A stretch of DNA of 64,000 nucleotides from Piper betle. Taxonomy: Eukaryota > Streptophyta > Magnoliopsida > Piperales > Piperaceae. Position 1 is the stretch's first letter. Every line of letters begins with the position of its first letter. The stretch covers positions 124,001 to 188,000 of the forward strand of contig JAURVB010007713.1 of NCBI GenBank assembly GCA_033002965.1, in the 5' to 3' direction. The notes below the pieces were generated by a model that worked only from the letters and a program-made list of their open reading frames with translations, did not search any database and was not told where the DNA came from. The position numbers were made by a program, and so were the translations under genes. Shown piece by piece: positions 21,858 through 34,388 of the stretch.

Positions 21858-24600
21858 AAACATGCAGACCACACGTAATATAACTAGCATACCACTATCG
21901 GCATTAGGGCACCTGCCCACAATACTTACATCACATGATCTCGTTGACCTCAAATACATAAGGCCCAAAACCCGATATACATTAGTTAATATGCTTAGGC
22001 CGACACGAATGAATATCATAAAACATAATGGATCAAATCAATGGCTTCATATGAGTTTGTTTTAATCTCTTTAGCAATTAAATTGCACCAAGATCTCACA
22101 GTAGCAATAGTAGAAAAATTCATGTCCTAAGATCAAAGTCCATTATCACCAATATTTCATGGTACTAACATTACACATTCTACCATGCACATTACATGTA
22201 TCGACCTTTTAATATTGGAATTCAACTTATCATCCCACAACCAAAGTCAATCATTCAGAATAAATACTCATTCTTAAAATTTTGTCTGTAAATTTTAAAT
22301 GTCATATTACAACTATATTTTTCTCACACACGCATAAAACCACCATTAATTTATTGATCATCAACAACCAAGTCATTGAAATATTTGGTAGGAGAATATA
22401 TAGACTTGAGAGTATTGATATCCAACAACATAAATTAAAGAGATATTTCACTTACTCTTTAACTTGTGCATCAACAAAATAATAAATGGTAGAAAACTTT
22501 TTCTCTATTTCCTTCTCGAAATAAAAACTCATTCAAATACCAAATTAACTCATTATTGATTTATGGTAGATTTGTGTTAACTTTGTCTCTATAAATTTCT
22601 TTAATAGTGTTCTCATAAAATCTAAAATTTGTCCGCAAAGAGATATAGTCTTCACACATAACAACAGCAATGATCTTTCTAATTTTTTCTGGTGATTATT
22701 CTCATTTATGTATTCATCTTGTTTGTTATTATACAAGAAGTATTTAATATATGCCCTTCCAAAAATATTATGGTGTTTAATAAAGAATCCTTTGCGTGAG
22801 GATTTAATTGTTTTAATTTTCCTCTATCTTTATTCCCCCCATGAAATCATCATTACTAAGGGTATTTCATTTTCAATTAAGAAAATAAAATTATTTAAAT
22901 AAAATGAAAATTAACTGCATTAATATACTTTTCCACACTTAAAAAAATGATCAATGAAATATTTTTAAGCCAATCAAACCATGCGCTTAACAAGTGCAAA
23001 ATTTTTTATCATTATCTTAAATACAATATTTTCAATCAACATGCTTCTTATAAATGACATCTACATAAGAAATAAAATTCCACCATAATAGAAATTATCA
23101 AACTCAAGTCTTATAGACATTCACTTGTTGACTTGAATTTTTAAAAAAATTGCTAATAATTAATAAAAATTTACCTATATTTTGGTATTTTACTAGATTC
23201 ACATACAATTATAAATCACCCACAAAATTAAAAATCTCATCTTTCTTCTAGACAAGAAATTATTCCAAATTTATCATTATTCTCATTAAAATCATAAAAA
23301 ATATAATAATCTAATCCAATCCATACAATAAAATTTTATACAATAATCTCGTATTCAAATTGTTGGAAATTTTAACATAGTAGAGCTTGAAATTTACACA
23401 CCTGATTGGAAAGGATGATCCTAAAAACAATTTTTATACATAACTTGTTATTCTTGAATCCAAGGCACGTTGTAACGCTTTCTATAATACATGACTACAA
23501 CCCTCTATACTAGAGTATTCTTTAATAACTCGAATCTAATATATATAATAGATTTTTCTCTTTAAGAGTGTAACAACAACGAGAGTGTTCAATCATTTTG
23601 CACACCACAAGATCAAATCCATACTTTGTCTTGAAACTATGTTTTTCTCTTAAAAACTCAATAAAAAATCATAGGAGACAAAGCGGGGCAGCAGACTCCA
23701 AAGGTTCGTTAAAAACTTTTCTTTATTCCCAAGAAGGTTAGTTTACATAGAAAAACTACGAAATAATACGATCCAAATCAAACGGGTACGACCCTATTTG
23801 CGTTGGTGCCCGGTCACCGAGAGTAGCCTTGGGGCCCTACTTCCTAGCAACCAACACAGTGGCGCTGGTTTTTAAAGCAAAATATCAACGAAGTACTCCA
23901 AGATGCTTAACGTTTAATCCATCTAAAGACTAAAAAGGGATCCCAGAAATCCCCATGAACGAATAAACGAACTTATTCAGCATGTTAGATGAGTCTCGCA
24001 TGCTCAGACATCCACAGTCCACTCCTACTCTTCTTTTTGCACCAATTCCTCTACCAAAATCTGCAAAAAAACACCCACATAAATTTTCACAAACCTATTG
24101 AAACACTGTGCTCTATGGTCGGCTTGATGGAGAAGAGGGAGAAATGGGCGTTTTGGTTGTAGGAGAAATCAATCAGTGGAGAAAGAGGAGAGGGACTATT
24201 AGGAGATATTGATTTCATCAAGGAAACCATATCTTTAATATATAGGCTCTCCCGAGTCCTTATAGGTTCGTTCATGCAAAACTAAGAGACATTTGGAAAC
24301 TCAATTACGCATATTCGTGGTTTATATACAAAACCTCGGGTTGAAAATGTCATAACTCCTTCCGTATAATTCAAAATTGAATGATTCTCTTTTCATTGGA
24401 AACTTTAATACGTCTAATTTCTTCCTATAAAGTTGCAGAATTTTTCATCAAATATTTTGGGAGATATGAATTTCGTAATATAGGAGGAACAATCTGCATA
24501 CGAGTCCTAATTCAACTCAAAATTCCTCTTTTACGTTTCAAGTTTTCTAATTTGAGTTTATCTCCGTAAGGCAACGTCCTAACACACTAAAACTACTAGT
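21076..24600 (-). mobile_element. Probable decayed LTR (left end certain, right end not)
   Basis: Starts TGTAACATCCCAATTAGG beside a PBS, the same terminus type as LTR copy A read on the other strand. The outer boundary was not located, and the end given is a guess from the ~3 kb family size. Contents are AT-rich and geneless. Only microsatellites and short open frames without recognisable motifs were seen. Confidence 0.4.
21781..21855. repeat. (GAY)n then (AAT)n microsatellite
   Basis: Five GAC/GAT units run into about 20 AAT units. The poly-leucine open frame at 21735-22019 on the minus strand is produced by this repeat and is not a gene. Confidence 0.9.
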
Positions 24601-25822
24601 TATAACTTAATTCTATACCTTATTACTTAATTCCGTCGTGATTTTAGTCATGGTTTAAGTCGTGCCAAGGCTGGACTTAAGACACCGCGAACTTTTTCCC
24701 CTTTAAAGTTTAACCTAACTTATGTTATCCCGTAGCTTAAACTTGAGACATTCGTCCAAACTATAACAAACATGGTATAATCACTTAAAAGAGCTGCTTA
24801 ACAAAACTTACAACTTTGGACCTGGTCGTGCAAGTGTCTATGTCCGTATTATCTACCATAACCCCAATCACCCAACGTACCACTTATAAAACTTTCTGTT
24901 TTGTGCATCTTATTTAAAATATCGTAACTCCATCTACACAAGACCGAATTGTGTGATCATTGAGGCATTGGAAACATGATAATGTCTGCTATAATCTATT
25001 AAAACTGCAAAATTTTTGGACTTGTAACTTGGAAGATATAAAAATTTAAACTTGGCATGTTTCATCTTTCTTGCTCCTCAAGGTACAAGCTATCCTGATT
25101 TATAAACTTTTTCCTTCTTAAAACTTTTAAGTAAAGTATGTTCTCCATGTTCATAAATTCTTCTATGAATCCAAAATGTCCATAAAATTTCTAGTTATTA
25201 CATAATTAGCTGTGGTATGTTCTAGTTCATCAAATATTTATTTGATTCTATATGTTTATGTAGACAATTAGTGTAAACTAATGGGCTTAGTGATCTCTTT
25301 AAAAATAATTAACAAAGTTAAAGATCTTAAGTGCATCGTCATTAATATATTTAATTTTAGCTCAATAGGCATTAAATGTGAGACCAACTTAATTTTTAAG
25401 GGATATTATATTCTACCAACTTTAAGAAAATTTTTTCATTGGACTTCCTTTTTATAACTCTTGACATACCACCATTTATCCAACACTATCCTAAGTCACT
25501 CCAATACCACCTATAAAGGCCTAACCCAATTATTGCAAACTGATTGGCTTAACCCTCTATTTTAAAGTGATTAATTAATTTAAAAATCTTAAGTACATCA
25601 TCAGTAATATATTTGATCTTATTTCGGTAGGTATTAAATATGAGACTATCTTAACTTTTTGAGGGATATTATAAGATATGATTAGCCTTATTTTCTCGTC
25701 TTATGCACCGTTATGATATGTCATTGCATCCCTACCTATTATTAGGCTGTTGCATTCATTCTCGCTTGCTAATATATTTAAATGCTCGTTAAAATACGTC
25801 TTCATTCTTGAGATACTAGGAG
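24601..25822. repeat. Geneless AT-rich DNA with a diverged ~105-bp duplication
   Basis: Segments 25305-25410 and 25570-25675 are diverged direct copies about 265 bp apart. Both read ATCTTAAGT, ATTAAAT, TGAGAC and GGGATATTATA in the same order. The remaining sequence has no recognised feature. Confidence 0.6.
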
Positions 25823-28560
25823 TGTAAGCCCCATCTTTGGGACATGTTTTACCTGCTTGTTGTCTTACGTGGTTCGGGCTAGTTCTCAGTCTGTTTGAGC
25901 CAATTCAGCTTTTAGATCATGAGTATGGTGCGTAGATGATCGTATGAGCATGTTATGAAGGCCAGGTAAGCCTGATGTACAGATAATAGCTTTAGTTATG
26001 GTATAACAGAGCATGAGTTATTAGTGCGTACTTGAAGTATATAGATTTTTGCTTGTATTAGCTCAAAGTTTTGGGGCTAGATTTAAGTCATTGCAGCATT
26101 TACTATCCATTTGGGCTTTCTCAGGGTATCTCATTTACATACATCTTAGGGATTTTGGACTACCGGATTGCCTTTGGGCCTAGTTTGATATAAGTTTCAG
26201 ATCTTCGTCCGATCGAGTTCAGTGTTTCGACATCTATTTAGCTTTTTGCCTTGATTTCTGTCTGTCATTCTTCAAGCCAATTGCAACTTTGGTTGACATT
26301 AATCCGAGCTTTCTAACCATTATAAATTGTACATAATCTAGGTGGACCCAACTAGGCCCACAAGTTGCCAAGTATTCGATTGTGCCACATGGCAAGATAT
26401 GGTTTGGCCATCTCAGCACAAGCTTTCACCTAGTTACTTTTCAAAGATTTCTCCCACATTTTCAATGTTTTTTTACACAGAGCGTGGCCGCTACTTTGGG
26501 CAGCAAGTCTTTGACCCGCCTCCCGCCACCGGACTAGTACCATTGTGACCACCACGTGGTTTGCAGTTGCCCCAAACCCTCCACCATCTTTGGTGCCAAC
26601 ACAGTCACTACCGGCGACAACATTTTGTTTGTCGGATTTCCACAATCCCCACAGCATTTTAGGGCATTTTTTGATGCTGGCAAGCCTCCTCCGGTGAGGC
26701 CGACCACCCAAATTGCTTCCCATCGCTGAGACTTCCACTTGAGTCCAACCCCAACCATTGCCGTGGCCACGATCACTGCCGGTGATTCCCATATTTCCCT
26801 CGACATTTTCATCCCTTTCTGGCCATTTTCAAGACAGTCATCACCCTAGACACATTCCCCACTCGATGAAATACCGATTGAGCCTATCTCCACTGACCAT
26901 CGCTGCCAGAATCATTGCCTACCAATCCACCAAGCCCAGTGGTGATCACTCCTCATTACAGCCATTTTCTGGCCAATCGATAGCTGAACTCTGTCGATCA
27001 CTCCCTCCATTACACTCCCACTCCTCCTCGCTGTAGAACCCAAACGACGGTAGCCTTCACCGTGTGGCCATTGGCATTTTCTGGCGACGGGCAATGACGG
27101 CCCTGCTGGGCCCTTTTACCTTGTTCGCGTGCTGGCTTGCACCCGTGTCTGTGTCCACCTGTGTGTGACTATGTTTGCATCCAACTAACTGAGTCCAGCC
27201 CAGCTCACCTAGGAGCTCGACTAGGGTGAGTCAATTCGGTCTGATTACCTATATTAGTTTAGATGCATACTCACATCATTTGGTTCATCTTGATGTTATG
27301 ATTATTATTATTATTTATTATTTATTTGTTTATTTATTTATATAATGTTTATTTCTTGTTATTTATTTATTTATTGTGCATGATGCATGATTATATGATC
27401 ATTTATTATTATTATTGATGATTTGTTTAATTAGTAATATTATTGTATTCATGTTTATTATATTTTATATTCTTTTTATTTAATTATTTATGTATTTATT
27501 TAATTGCTCGCTCGCATGTTACTATTTGTTCGTGTTTAGTCGTATATTCATATATTTGACGTTTATATTACTATTGATCATGATTAATTTTTATTAATTT
27601 TTATTCATTTATCTAGTTATTTGTTGATTATTTATCTATATATTCATTTAACTATCTATTATTCTTTCAAGGATGTACTACGATTTACTTGCATTTTGCC
27701 ACGTTCTTAAATAGTATAATTATGTTATTATCATATGATTAGCATATTATTTACTCTCATGTTTGTATTATTTATCTATGTATTCATGAGTTTATTCACT
27801 TATTTATTCATTATATGTTTATTGGTGATTTATTCCTTGTCATGTCTCATTTTACATGTCGAGTATTTAGCTGTAAATCTATTTTACAGTGTCCTTTGTT
27901 TGAGCAGATGTTATTGCTAATGTTAGCACAAACCACAACCATGCATCATATAGAGTTATCAATCTTTTGTTTAGCACTTGGTTCTAATGTAGGTTTTGGA
28001 GTCTGAGCTCGCCATAGATATGTCATCACACTTGGAACTTGGACCACATGTCTACTAGGACTCTTCTCTAATTTACCACTTTACTCTATCGTGAATTTAA
28101 TTTCCAAATGGTAGTACATGCTAAGTAGCTATTTTATTAGACCCCACTTAACACTGGCCATCTATAATTATTTTACTTCAATGGTTATTAACCCCAGAGG
28201 ATAAGATCCTTCATGTTGTTTTTGAACTTAGCTCCACCTCACGTTGCCTTCGGGCCTACTTATATGATTCCCTTCCCTGCCCTTTATATAGCTTTTGTTG
28301 AGTTTTTAGTGAATCAAGAGTTGGTGGATTTGACCTTGCATATATCGTGAGCGGGCAAATATGCAAGTCATAGTGAGCTCTAGATTAGTGAGAAGACTAT
28401 TCCATTCTTGAGGGATCCTGATATCTCTACGTCTTGAGTTTCCTCACACTCGAAGAGACAGAGTAGTCTAGTGCTATTTTGTACCATGTCTAGACTAGTG
28501 ATATCAAAAGTTACTAAAGGTGACTTCCAGAGAAGATTTAGGGAGTAACTCTGCATTCAG
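25823..28560 (+). mobile_element. Large LTR, first part (copy D)
   Basis: Starts TGTAAGCCCCATC and follows copy A landmark by landmark: CATTGCAGCATTTA near 26090, a GC-richer pyrimidine part near 26500-27200, an ATTT-rich tract, a TATA-like tract near 28280, then the region ending TACTAAAGGTGACTTCC near 28525. The last ~0.6 kb expected from copy B is missing here, but a plus-strand LTR tail occurs at 39285-39894. I infer one LTR split by the Tekay-like element between them. Confidence 0.65.
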
Positions 28561-28889
28561 TTACCTTAATTACAATCATTTCTAACAAAAGTCCTAACTA
28601 AACCCTTAGACCTACTAAAAAGGAAAAAATGAAAAAAAAAAGACATATTTTTTAGGTGAAGCCCTTCCTCAAGAGGGGGACCCCAGCCATCCACCTTATA
28701 TGGTACCTCATGGATAGTAGCAAGAAAGCGAGCATGAAAGGAAGGCTTAGACCAGCTCCTTGTAGTCCAATTGTCTTTGTCCCAATCCAATGTTTGTGAT
28801 CAAGCCAGAAAGAATAACTTAATGAAGATCAAATTCGGTATAGATATAAAGGAAAGGTTAATAGCAAGAGCAACACTAAAACTGATCCA
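28561..28889. other. Unassigned stretch between two LTR fragments
   Basis: No gene or clear repeat. It could be the outer part of the following LTR, too diverged to recognise, or filler DNA from a deletion joining two elements. Confidence 0.4.
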
Positions 28890-29850
28890 GCCAACGGTCT
28901 CGGCGGTGGCATACGGGGAGGGCGAAAGTGCTTCGGGTCAAATGTGGCAGCAATGGTAGCATGGCGATGGCAGAGCGGCACGGCCGGCGGTGGAATCTGC
29001 ACTAGATCACAACTCAGATGCACAGTGTCAAGGAGTTGTGGAGGCCAGGCAGCGTCCAAGATGGTGGGGGACGGCACGGCAGGGTCAATCGGCAGTGGTG
29101 CGGTAGTCAGAGGCGGCATCGGCAACAAGAATTGGGGGTGTGATCAGGGTTAGGGTGAAAGACGTCGGGGGAATTTGGGTGGTGATTCTATAAATAAAAG
29201 TTGATTCGATTTCGACTCAAGTCAAAAATAATAACTAACTCCTAATAATTTTTAAAAAAAAAATCCAAAAAATAGGAAAACCTCTATAAAATGTAATACA
29301 CTCCATAACATCAAGAGGACATGTTCTATAATTAATAACTCATCCAAACTGCTATATAATACGTCCTAATTCATTATTCGGCCTAAAAATAATTCTACAA
29401 TATAAATAAAATAACTACATACTATCATATACTCTAAAAACTCATTTCTCATCATTTTTTTAATGTTATCATCGTATACTCGAGTTCACTTGACCCTCAT
29501 CAGTTATAGAAAAATCTCATAAAATGTAATACACTCCATAACATCAAAATGATGTGTTCTATAACTAATAACCCTATTTACACGTTCTAATGCCTTATTC
29601 TACCTAAATCTAATTCTATAATTAAATATATAAATAAAATAACTGCATTCTATCATATACTCTGACAACTCATTTCTCATCATTTTTTAATATTATCATT
29701 GTATACTTGGGTATACTTGACCCTCATCGCTCATAACGCATGGCTGGCATCGGCTCATCACGCGTGTCATGAAATTTACTTGACTTGAAATGTCGGCTAA
29801 ACCGATTGGTTCACTACTATAAAACTCTAACTCAAGTCACAGGTTTTACA
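28890..29850 (-). mobile_element. Truncated 3' LTR of the Tekay-like element
   Basis: About 0.96 kb homologous to the right-hand part of the 5' LTR at about 38305-39002: shared GTCTCGGCGGTGGC, CACTCCATAACATCAA and the terminus GGTTTTACA. The outer two thirds are absent. The 99-codon minus frame at 28829-29128 lies in the GC-rich block common to all LTRs of this family and is not called a gene. Confidence 0.7.
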
Positions 29851-29865
29851 ACCTTCCCTCCTTAG
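29851..29865 (-). other. Polypurine tract of the Tekay-like element
   Basis: Complement reads CTAAGGAGGGAAGGT, immediately 5' of the 3' LTR start TGTAAAACC on the minus strand. Confidence 0.75.
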
Positions 29866-29954
29866 AAAAATTACATGCTCAAAATTTTACCCAAAGAGGT
29901 ATCAAACTCATCCATAATCTGAAAGAGCTAACTCTCAACTAGATTATCTAGTTA

Positions 29955-30290
29955 TGAAGCTGGTTGCTCGAATATCTCTACGTATCTCTTCCTCATCTCA
30001 TCTTCACGGTCCCATGTGGATTCTTCAACTCCTCGTCGAGTTCATTGCACTCGTACTAGTGAAACTTCTTTTCCTTAGAGAACCTTCACTTGACAGTCCG
30101 CAATCTTGACTGCATCTTCTTGATATGTTAGGTCTGGTTGCAACTCTATCTCTTTGAAACTAATGACATGAGAGTTGTCTCGATGGTACACCTTAGGCAA
30201 TGCCACATGGAAGACATCGTGAATAGCTGATAGATGAGGTGCCAATGCTAGCCTGTAAGCCACCGATTCAATGCAACCAATCACATCAAA
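29955..30290 (-). pseudogene. Integrase C-terminus and chromodomain remnant
   Basis: The open frame 30284-30075 contains SVAYRLALAPHLSAIHDVFH, the C-terminal signature of gypsy integrases. After a stop, the sequence continues with REDEMRKRYVEIF, matching the end of a retrotransposon chromodomain, which directs integration to particular chromatin in this lineage. An expected Trp codon ahead of it is a stop. Confidence 0.7.
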
Positions 30291-30741
30291 TGGTCTAATA
30301 TATTGCTAACTTAGTTTCCCACGCATTCCAAATCTCATGTTTTCTTCAGTCAGAGAGATCTTTAGGAAAGCGTGATCTCATAACGCAAAATGAACATCAC
30401 ATATGTGTTGATTGGTGTAACTTTTCTGTCTGTTCTAAGTTGAGCTCATTCTACTCCTAATCGGCAACACTACCTGTGGCTGCTAGATCATTTCTGGCCC
30501 AACTACTAGTGGTTTGCTGCCCTATACCCAACATACTGGGGATCGACATGGTCTGCCATAAAGCACTTCAAATGAACCCATTCTGATTGTGGCCTGATAA
30601 TTATTATTGTACGAGAACTCAACTGGAGGTAGATGTTCTTCCCAACTTCCTCTAAAGTCCAGAATGCATGCTCAAAGCAAATCATCTAGTACAAGTATGG
30701 TTCTCTTAGTCTTCCCATCTGTTTGAGGATAAAAGGATGTA

Positions 30742-31010
30742 CTAAATCTCAACTTGGTGCCCATGTCTGATATGATCTCTCGTGGCACTCCATGTAGTCG
30801 TACTATATGATCTCTCTATAGCGTGGCCAAAGTAGACATTGGGTAATCCATCCGGATTGGTTTGAAGTGTGCGCTCTTTGTGAGTCGATCTACTATGACC
30901 CAGATAGCCAACTACAAAGTTGTATGATATGCTCTCCCACTTCCACTCTGGGGTGGTTTCCAATGGTTTTAGTGTTCTGCCTAGATGTACATGCTCAACT
31001 TTCATTTGCT
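30742..31010 (-). pseudogene. Integrase core fragment
   Basis: Begins TPEWKWESISYNFVVG, the usual start of the integrase catalytic core. The frame is then lost. A second frame carries [19 protein letters not shown], where the family normally has an SD(R) aspartate motif. At least one frameshift separates the two. Confidence 0.65.
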
Positions 31011-31594
31011 AGCTCACCAAACATGTGGTGACTATGTTGAACACCTCTCTCTTCATTCCTAGCCACCAATATGTTTGTCGAACATCGTACTACATCTTCA
31101 CTCCACCTAGATGCATTAAGCATCTCTACTTGTGAGCTTCGTGAAGAATTGTACTTCAAAGTCTGGGATATTCTAGAGCATCTGGCACAAATAGTAGACC
31201 TCTCAGTCTAACTAATCCATCTTCATTCTTTGTTTGCTATTCAGATCCTTTTGTATGAAGATATATTTCAGACTTTGGTGATCTATCAAGAGTCTAAAAG
31301 ACATTCTATACAAGAAATGCCTCCATATTCTATGAGCAAATTATGACTACTACCAGCTCTAGTTTGTGGGTAGGATAGTTACGCTCATGAACCTTGAGCT
31401 AACATGATGCACAGGCTATAACCTAATCCTTCTACATCAAAACACAGCCTAGACCAAGGCCTGAGGCATCTGTGAAAACTACAAAATCTTTGTGTCCTTC
31501 AGGCAATGTGTGGACAAGTGTCGAAGTCAATTTCTCCTTTGGCATCTTGAAACTCCACTCACATTCATCTGTCCATCAAAATTATTCCTCCTTC

Positions 31595-32115
31595 CTAGTC
31601 AGCCGTGTAAGAAGGGCTACTATGGAAGCAAAACTCCATATGAACCGTTTGTAGTATCCAGCTAGGCCTAGGAAATTCCGAATCTTTGTAGGTGTCTTCG
31701 GTTGTTTCCACTATACTACAGCTTCTATCTTGGCTGAATCTACTGAGATACTTACTGCTGAGATGAGATGCTTGAGAAATTTCACCTCTGAGAGCCAAAA
31801 AATGAACTTTGAAAACTTTCCATACAATTTGTGCTCTCAACATCTGCAACACAATCCTTACATGTTGTTCATGCTCTTCCTAGGACAAAGAATATACTAG
31901 TATGTTGTCTACAAAGACAATCACAAACTAATCCAACCAAATATATACTGTACACTCTGTTTATCAAGTCCATAAATACTGCTGGAACATTGGTCAATCA
32001 AAAGGACAAGACTAAAAACTCGTAGTGGCCATATCCAGTCATGAATGCAATCTTCTTGGGTGTCTTCTACTCTAATCTTCAATTGGTTGTATCCTGACCT
32101 CAAATCTATCTTCAA
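31595..32115 (-). pseudogene. Reverse transcriptase fragment with altered active site
   Basis: 32115-32070 encodes KIDLRSGYNQLKIRVED, the RT palm motif with its catalytic Asp. About 31927-31890 encodes FVIVFVDNILVYS, where the family has FVDD, so the second Asp of the catalytic pair is Asn. Frames are broken between these points and the thumb region (31852-31595) is in another frame. Confidence 0.7.
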
Positions 32116-32884
32116 GAAGACTATTCTGAGCTCAACTAGTCTAATAGATCATCAATGGGAGGAAGGGGTATCTATTCTTAACAGTTGCACGGTTTAACAT
32201 CTTATAATTGATGCATAAATGCCTGCTTCCATCCTTCTTCCTCACAAAAAGCACTGGCGCACCCATGTAGAAACACTTGGCCTGATGAACCCTTGATCCA
32301 ACAGTGTCTGTAACTATTCCTTTAGTTCCTTGAGCTCAAGAGGTGTCATTATGTATGGAGCTTTAGAGATTGGTGTTGTATCTGGCATCAATCCAATGGC
32401 AAAATCTACTTCTCTATCTGGTGGTAATTCAGTAATCTCATCTAGAAGTACATCAACAAATTCTCTGACCACTGGAATCTCTTCAATGTTCAGTCTATCC
32501 CCTGAACCACTATGCTTAGCCAGCTTTAATGCTACCTTTATCAGTTCACTGCCTCAGTCTAGCTATATTACTACATTCTGATATGATATCCATCATTGTT
32601 TTCTATCTCTACCTTGACCATGGAAGAAAAAGGGTGCCTTCTGTGGCGAAAATTCACCATCTTTCTTTGTTAGTCTATTATGGTATGTTGCTTGAACTAC
32701 TAGTTTATTCAAAATATCACATCAAATTCTTGTAACTTACAAAATATCAAGTCAGCTACAGGTTGTCATTGTTGAATCTCAATAGGGACATTACGCACAC
32801 ACTCACATATAGCTATAACAATACCAGTTGGAGTGGGCACTAATAGTGAATGTCCTAACTATGCCATCTTACCTCCTATTCTAT

Positions 32885-32960
32885 TTGGTATGCGTATGAA
32901 ATAAAAGAATGTGTGCAACCAAATTCGAATAGCACTCGTGCATGTATAAAGCCTACTTAA
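32885..32960 (-). pseudogene. Retrotransposon protease remnant
   Basis: Minus-strand reading RVLFEFGCTHSFIS corresponds to the gypsy protease motif LFDSGATHSFIS, with the catalytic Asp-Ser-Gly changed to Glu-Phe-Gly. Flanking frames contain stops. Confidence 0.6.
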
Positions 32961-33327
32961 AGCATACCTATCACGACTGTCATGTCCTCAAGTTCCTCTG
33001 CCAATAGGCTGCATACATCCTCACTAGCTACTTCTATGCTAGGGTAGTAGGTGTTGTGGGTGGTACTGATTAATTCTTGTTCCTCTGATCCTGAGCTGGT
33101 TGTGCCAACTAACTAACTCTTTGATGTATGGCCCATCCTGAAAGCATATACCTCTCTAGTTTTGTCTCTTCTGCTGCTATCTAGGAGGCTATTGGTCTCC
33201 TCCTCTTTAGCCCTGACCTTGGCCTTGTTGGGCTCTCTGCTGTTGCTGATGTTGAGGAGCTTGAAGTGTAAGTCTCTATCATGGAGCTGGGAGTATCAAT
33301 TACGGGTACTAGCCAGCTGGATAGATT

Positions 33328-33447
33328 GTGGCTCTATGCCCTTGTTGACTACAACTGTAGCATGTGTTAGTGCCTACTCTGCTCTCGGTGGCTCTATGTC
33401 CTACTTGACCTCAACTATAGCATGTGTTCATGCCTACTCTCCACTCA
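33328..33447 (-). repeat. Two zinc-knuckle copies in 60-bp tandem (gag)
   Basis: Two adjacent 60-bp units both start, on the plus strand, GTGGCTCTATG. The minus strand reads CYSCSQQGHRATIY in the left unit (last Cys is Tyr) and CYS-stop-GQVGHRA in the right unit. Many gypsy gags have a single knuckle, so this looks like a duplication. Confidence 0.6.
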
Positions 33448-33449
33448 CC

Positions 33450-34130
33450 TCCATGATGACATTTGCGAATATGACAGAAGATGGTCTGTTGTCCATAACC
33501 TGGCCATCCATAGCCCTCGTGGCAACTAGTGCATCTATTCTACGTATTTGTTGTGCTCCATGCTTTAGATGATATGGCCTTGGATGTTGTTGCCTTTGGT
33601 CAAAGTCTTGGCAATGTTGAGCAACTATAACTCGCTCTACGTCAACTACAGCTCTCACTACATCACCAAAGGTAGCAAACTTCCTATCCAAGTAGGCCAT
33701 CTAGATCTCATGATGGAGACCATCATAAAAATGGTCTATCCTTCTTCTTTCAGTCAAAATTAAATATGGTGCAAGCCTTTCCAAAGCTTTGAATCTCATC
33801 TCTTATTGGACCACTATAATGGCACCCTACTTCAGGGTCTTGAATTCCCAATCCTTTCCTTCCTAACATATGGTGGAAAATACTTACCATTGAATTCTGC
33901 TCTAAATTCTTCCCATGTGAACTCTTGAGGTTGTTGGTGGGCAAATGTAGAACCCATCTCTGAATCCCACCATATTCTAGCTTCATCTTGGAATGCCCCT
34001 GTAATGATGCTTACCGTGTGCTCCATTGGGCATGCCATACTGCCAAGCACTCCTATGGCTGATGGTAGCCATAGGAATGCCACTTTTGCATCCAACTTTC
34101 CTAAAAAAGAATGTTCACCTTTCCTCACAA
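33450..34130 (-). pseudogene. gag core fragment
   Basis: Overlapping minus frames carry FAHQQPQEFTWEEFRAEFNG (residues typical of the retrotransposon gag core) and, further on, VVRAVVDVERVI, separated by frameshifts near 33730-33850. It stays in order with the knuckles downstream. Confidence 0.7.
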
Positions 34131-34388
34131 ATTTTTCATACTAACAAAATTCCAAATTTCTTACCTTACCTATTCTATTAGATCCTTCTCCTAGCTCATA
34201 CTATAAAAATTGTGGTCCTATACATGCTGGTACACTGTCATATCCTGCAGCTCCACTTCCACATGTAGTCTGCCGTCTACTTGCTATTGCAGGTCTAGTG
34301 ACATTTGGACCTATTCTTGCCTGAAATGGAGCAAATAGAGGAGTCAATGTTGGAGTAGTCCTCTATTGTAATGGTGGAGGTGGGGGGC

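Noticed and set aside
21735..22019. Leucine-rich membrane-like protein
   Set aside because: Poly-Leu comes from the AAT microsatellite read on the complement.
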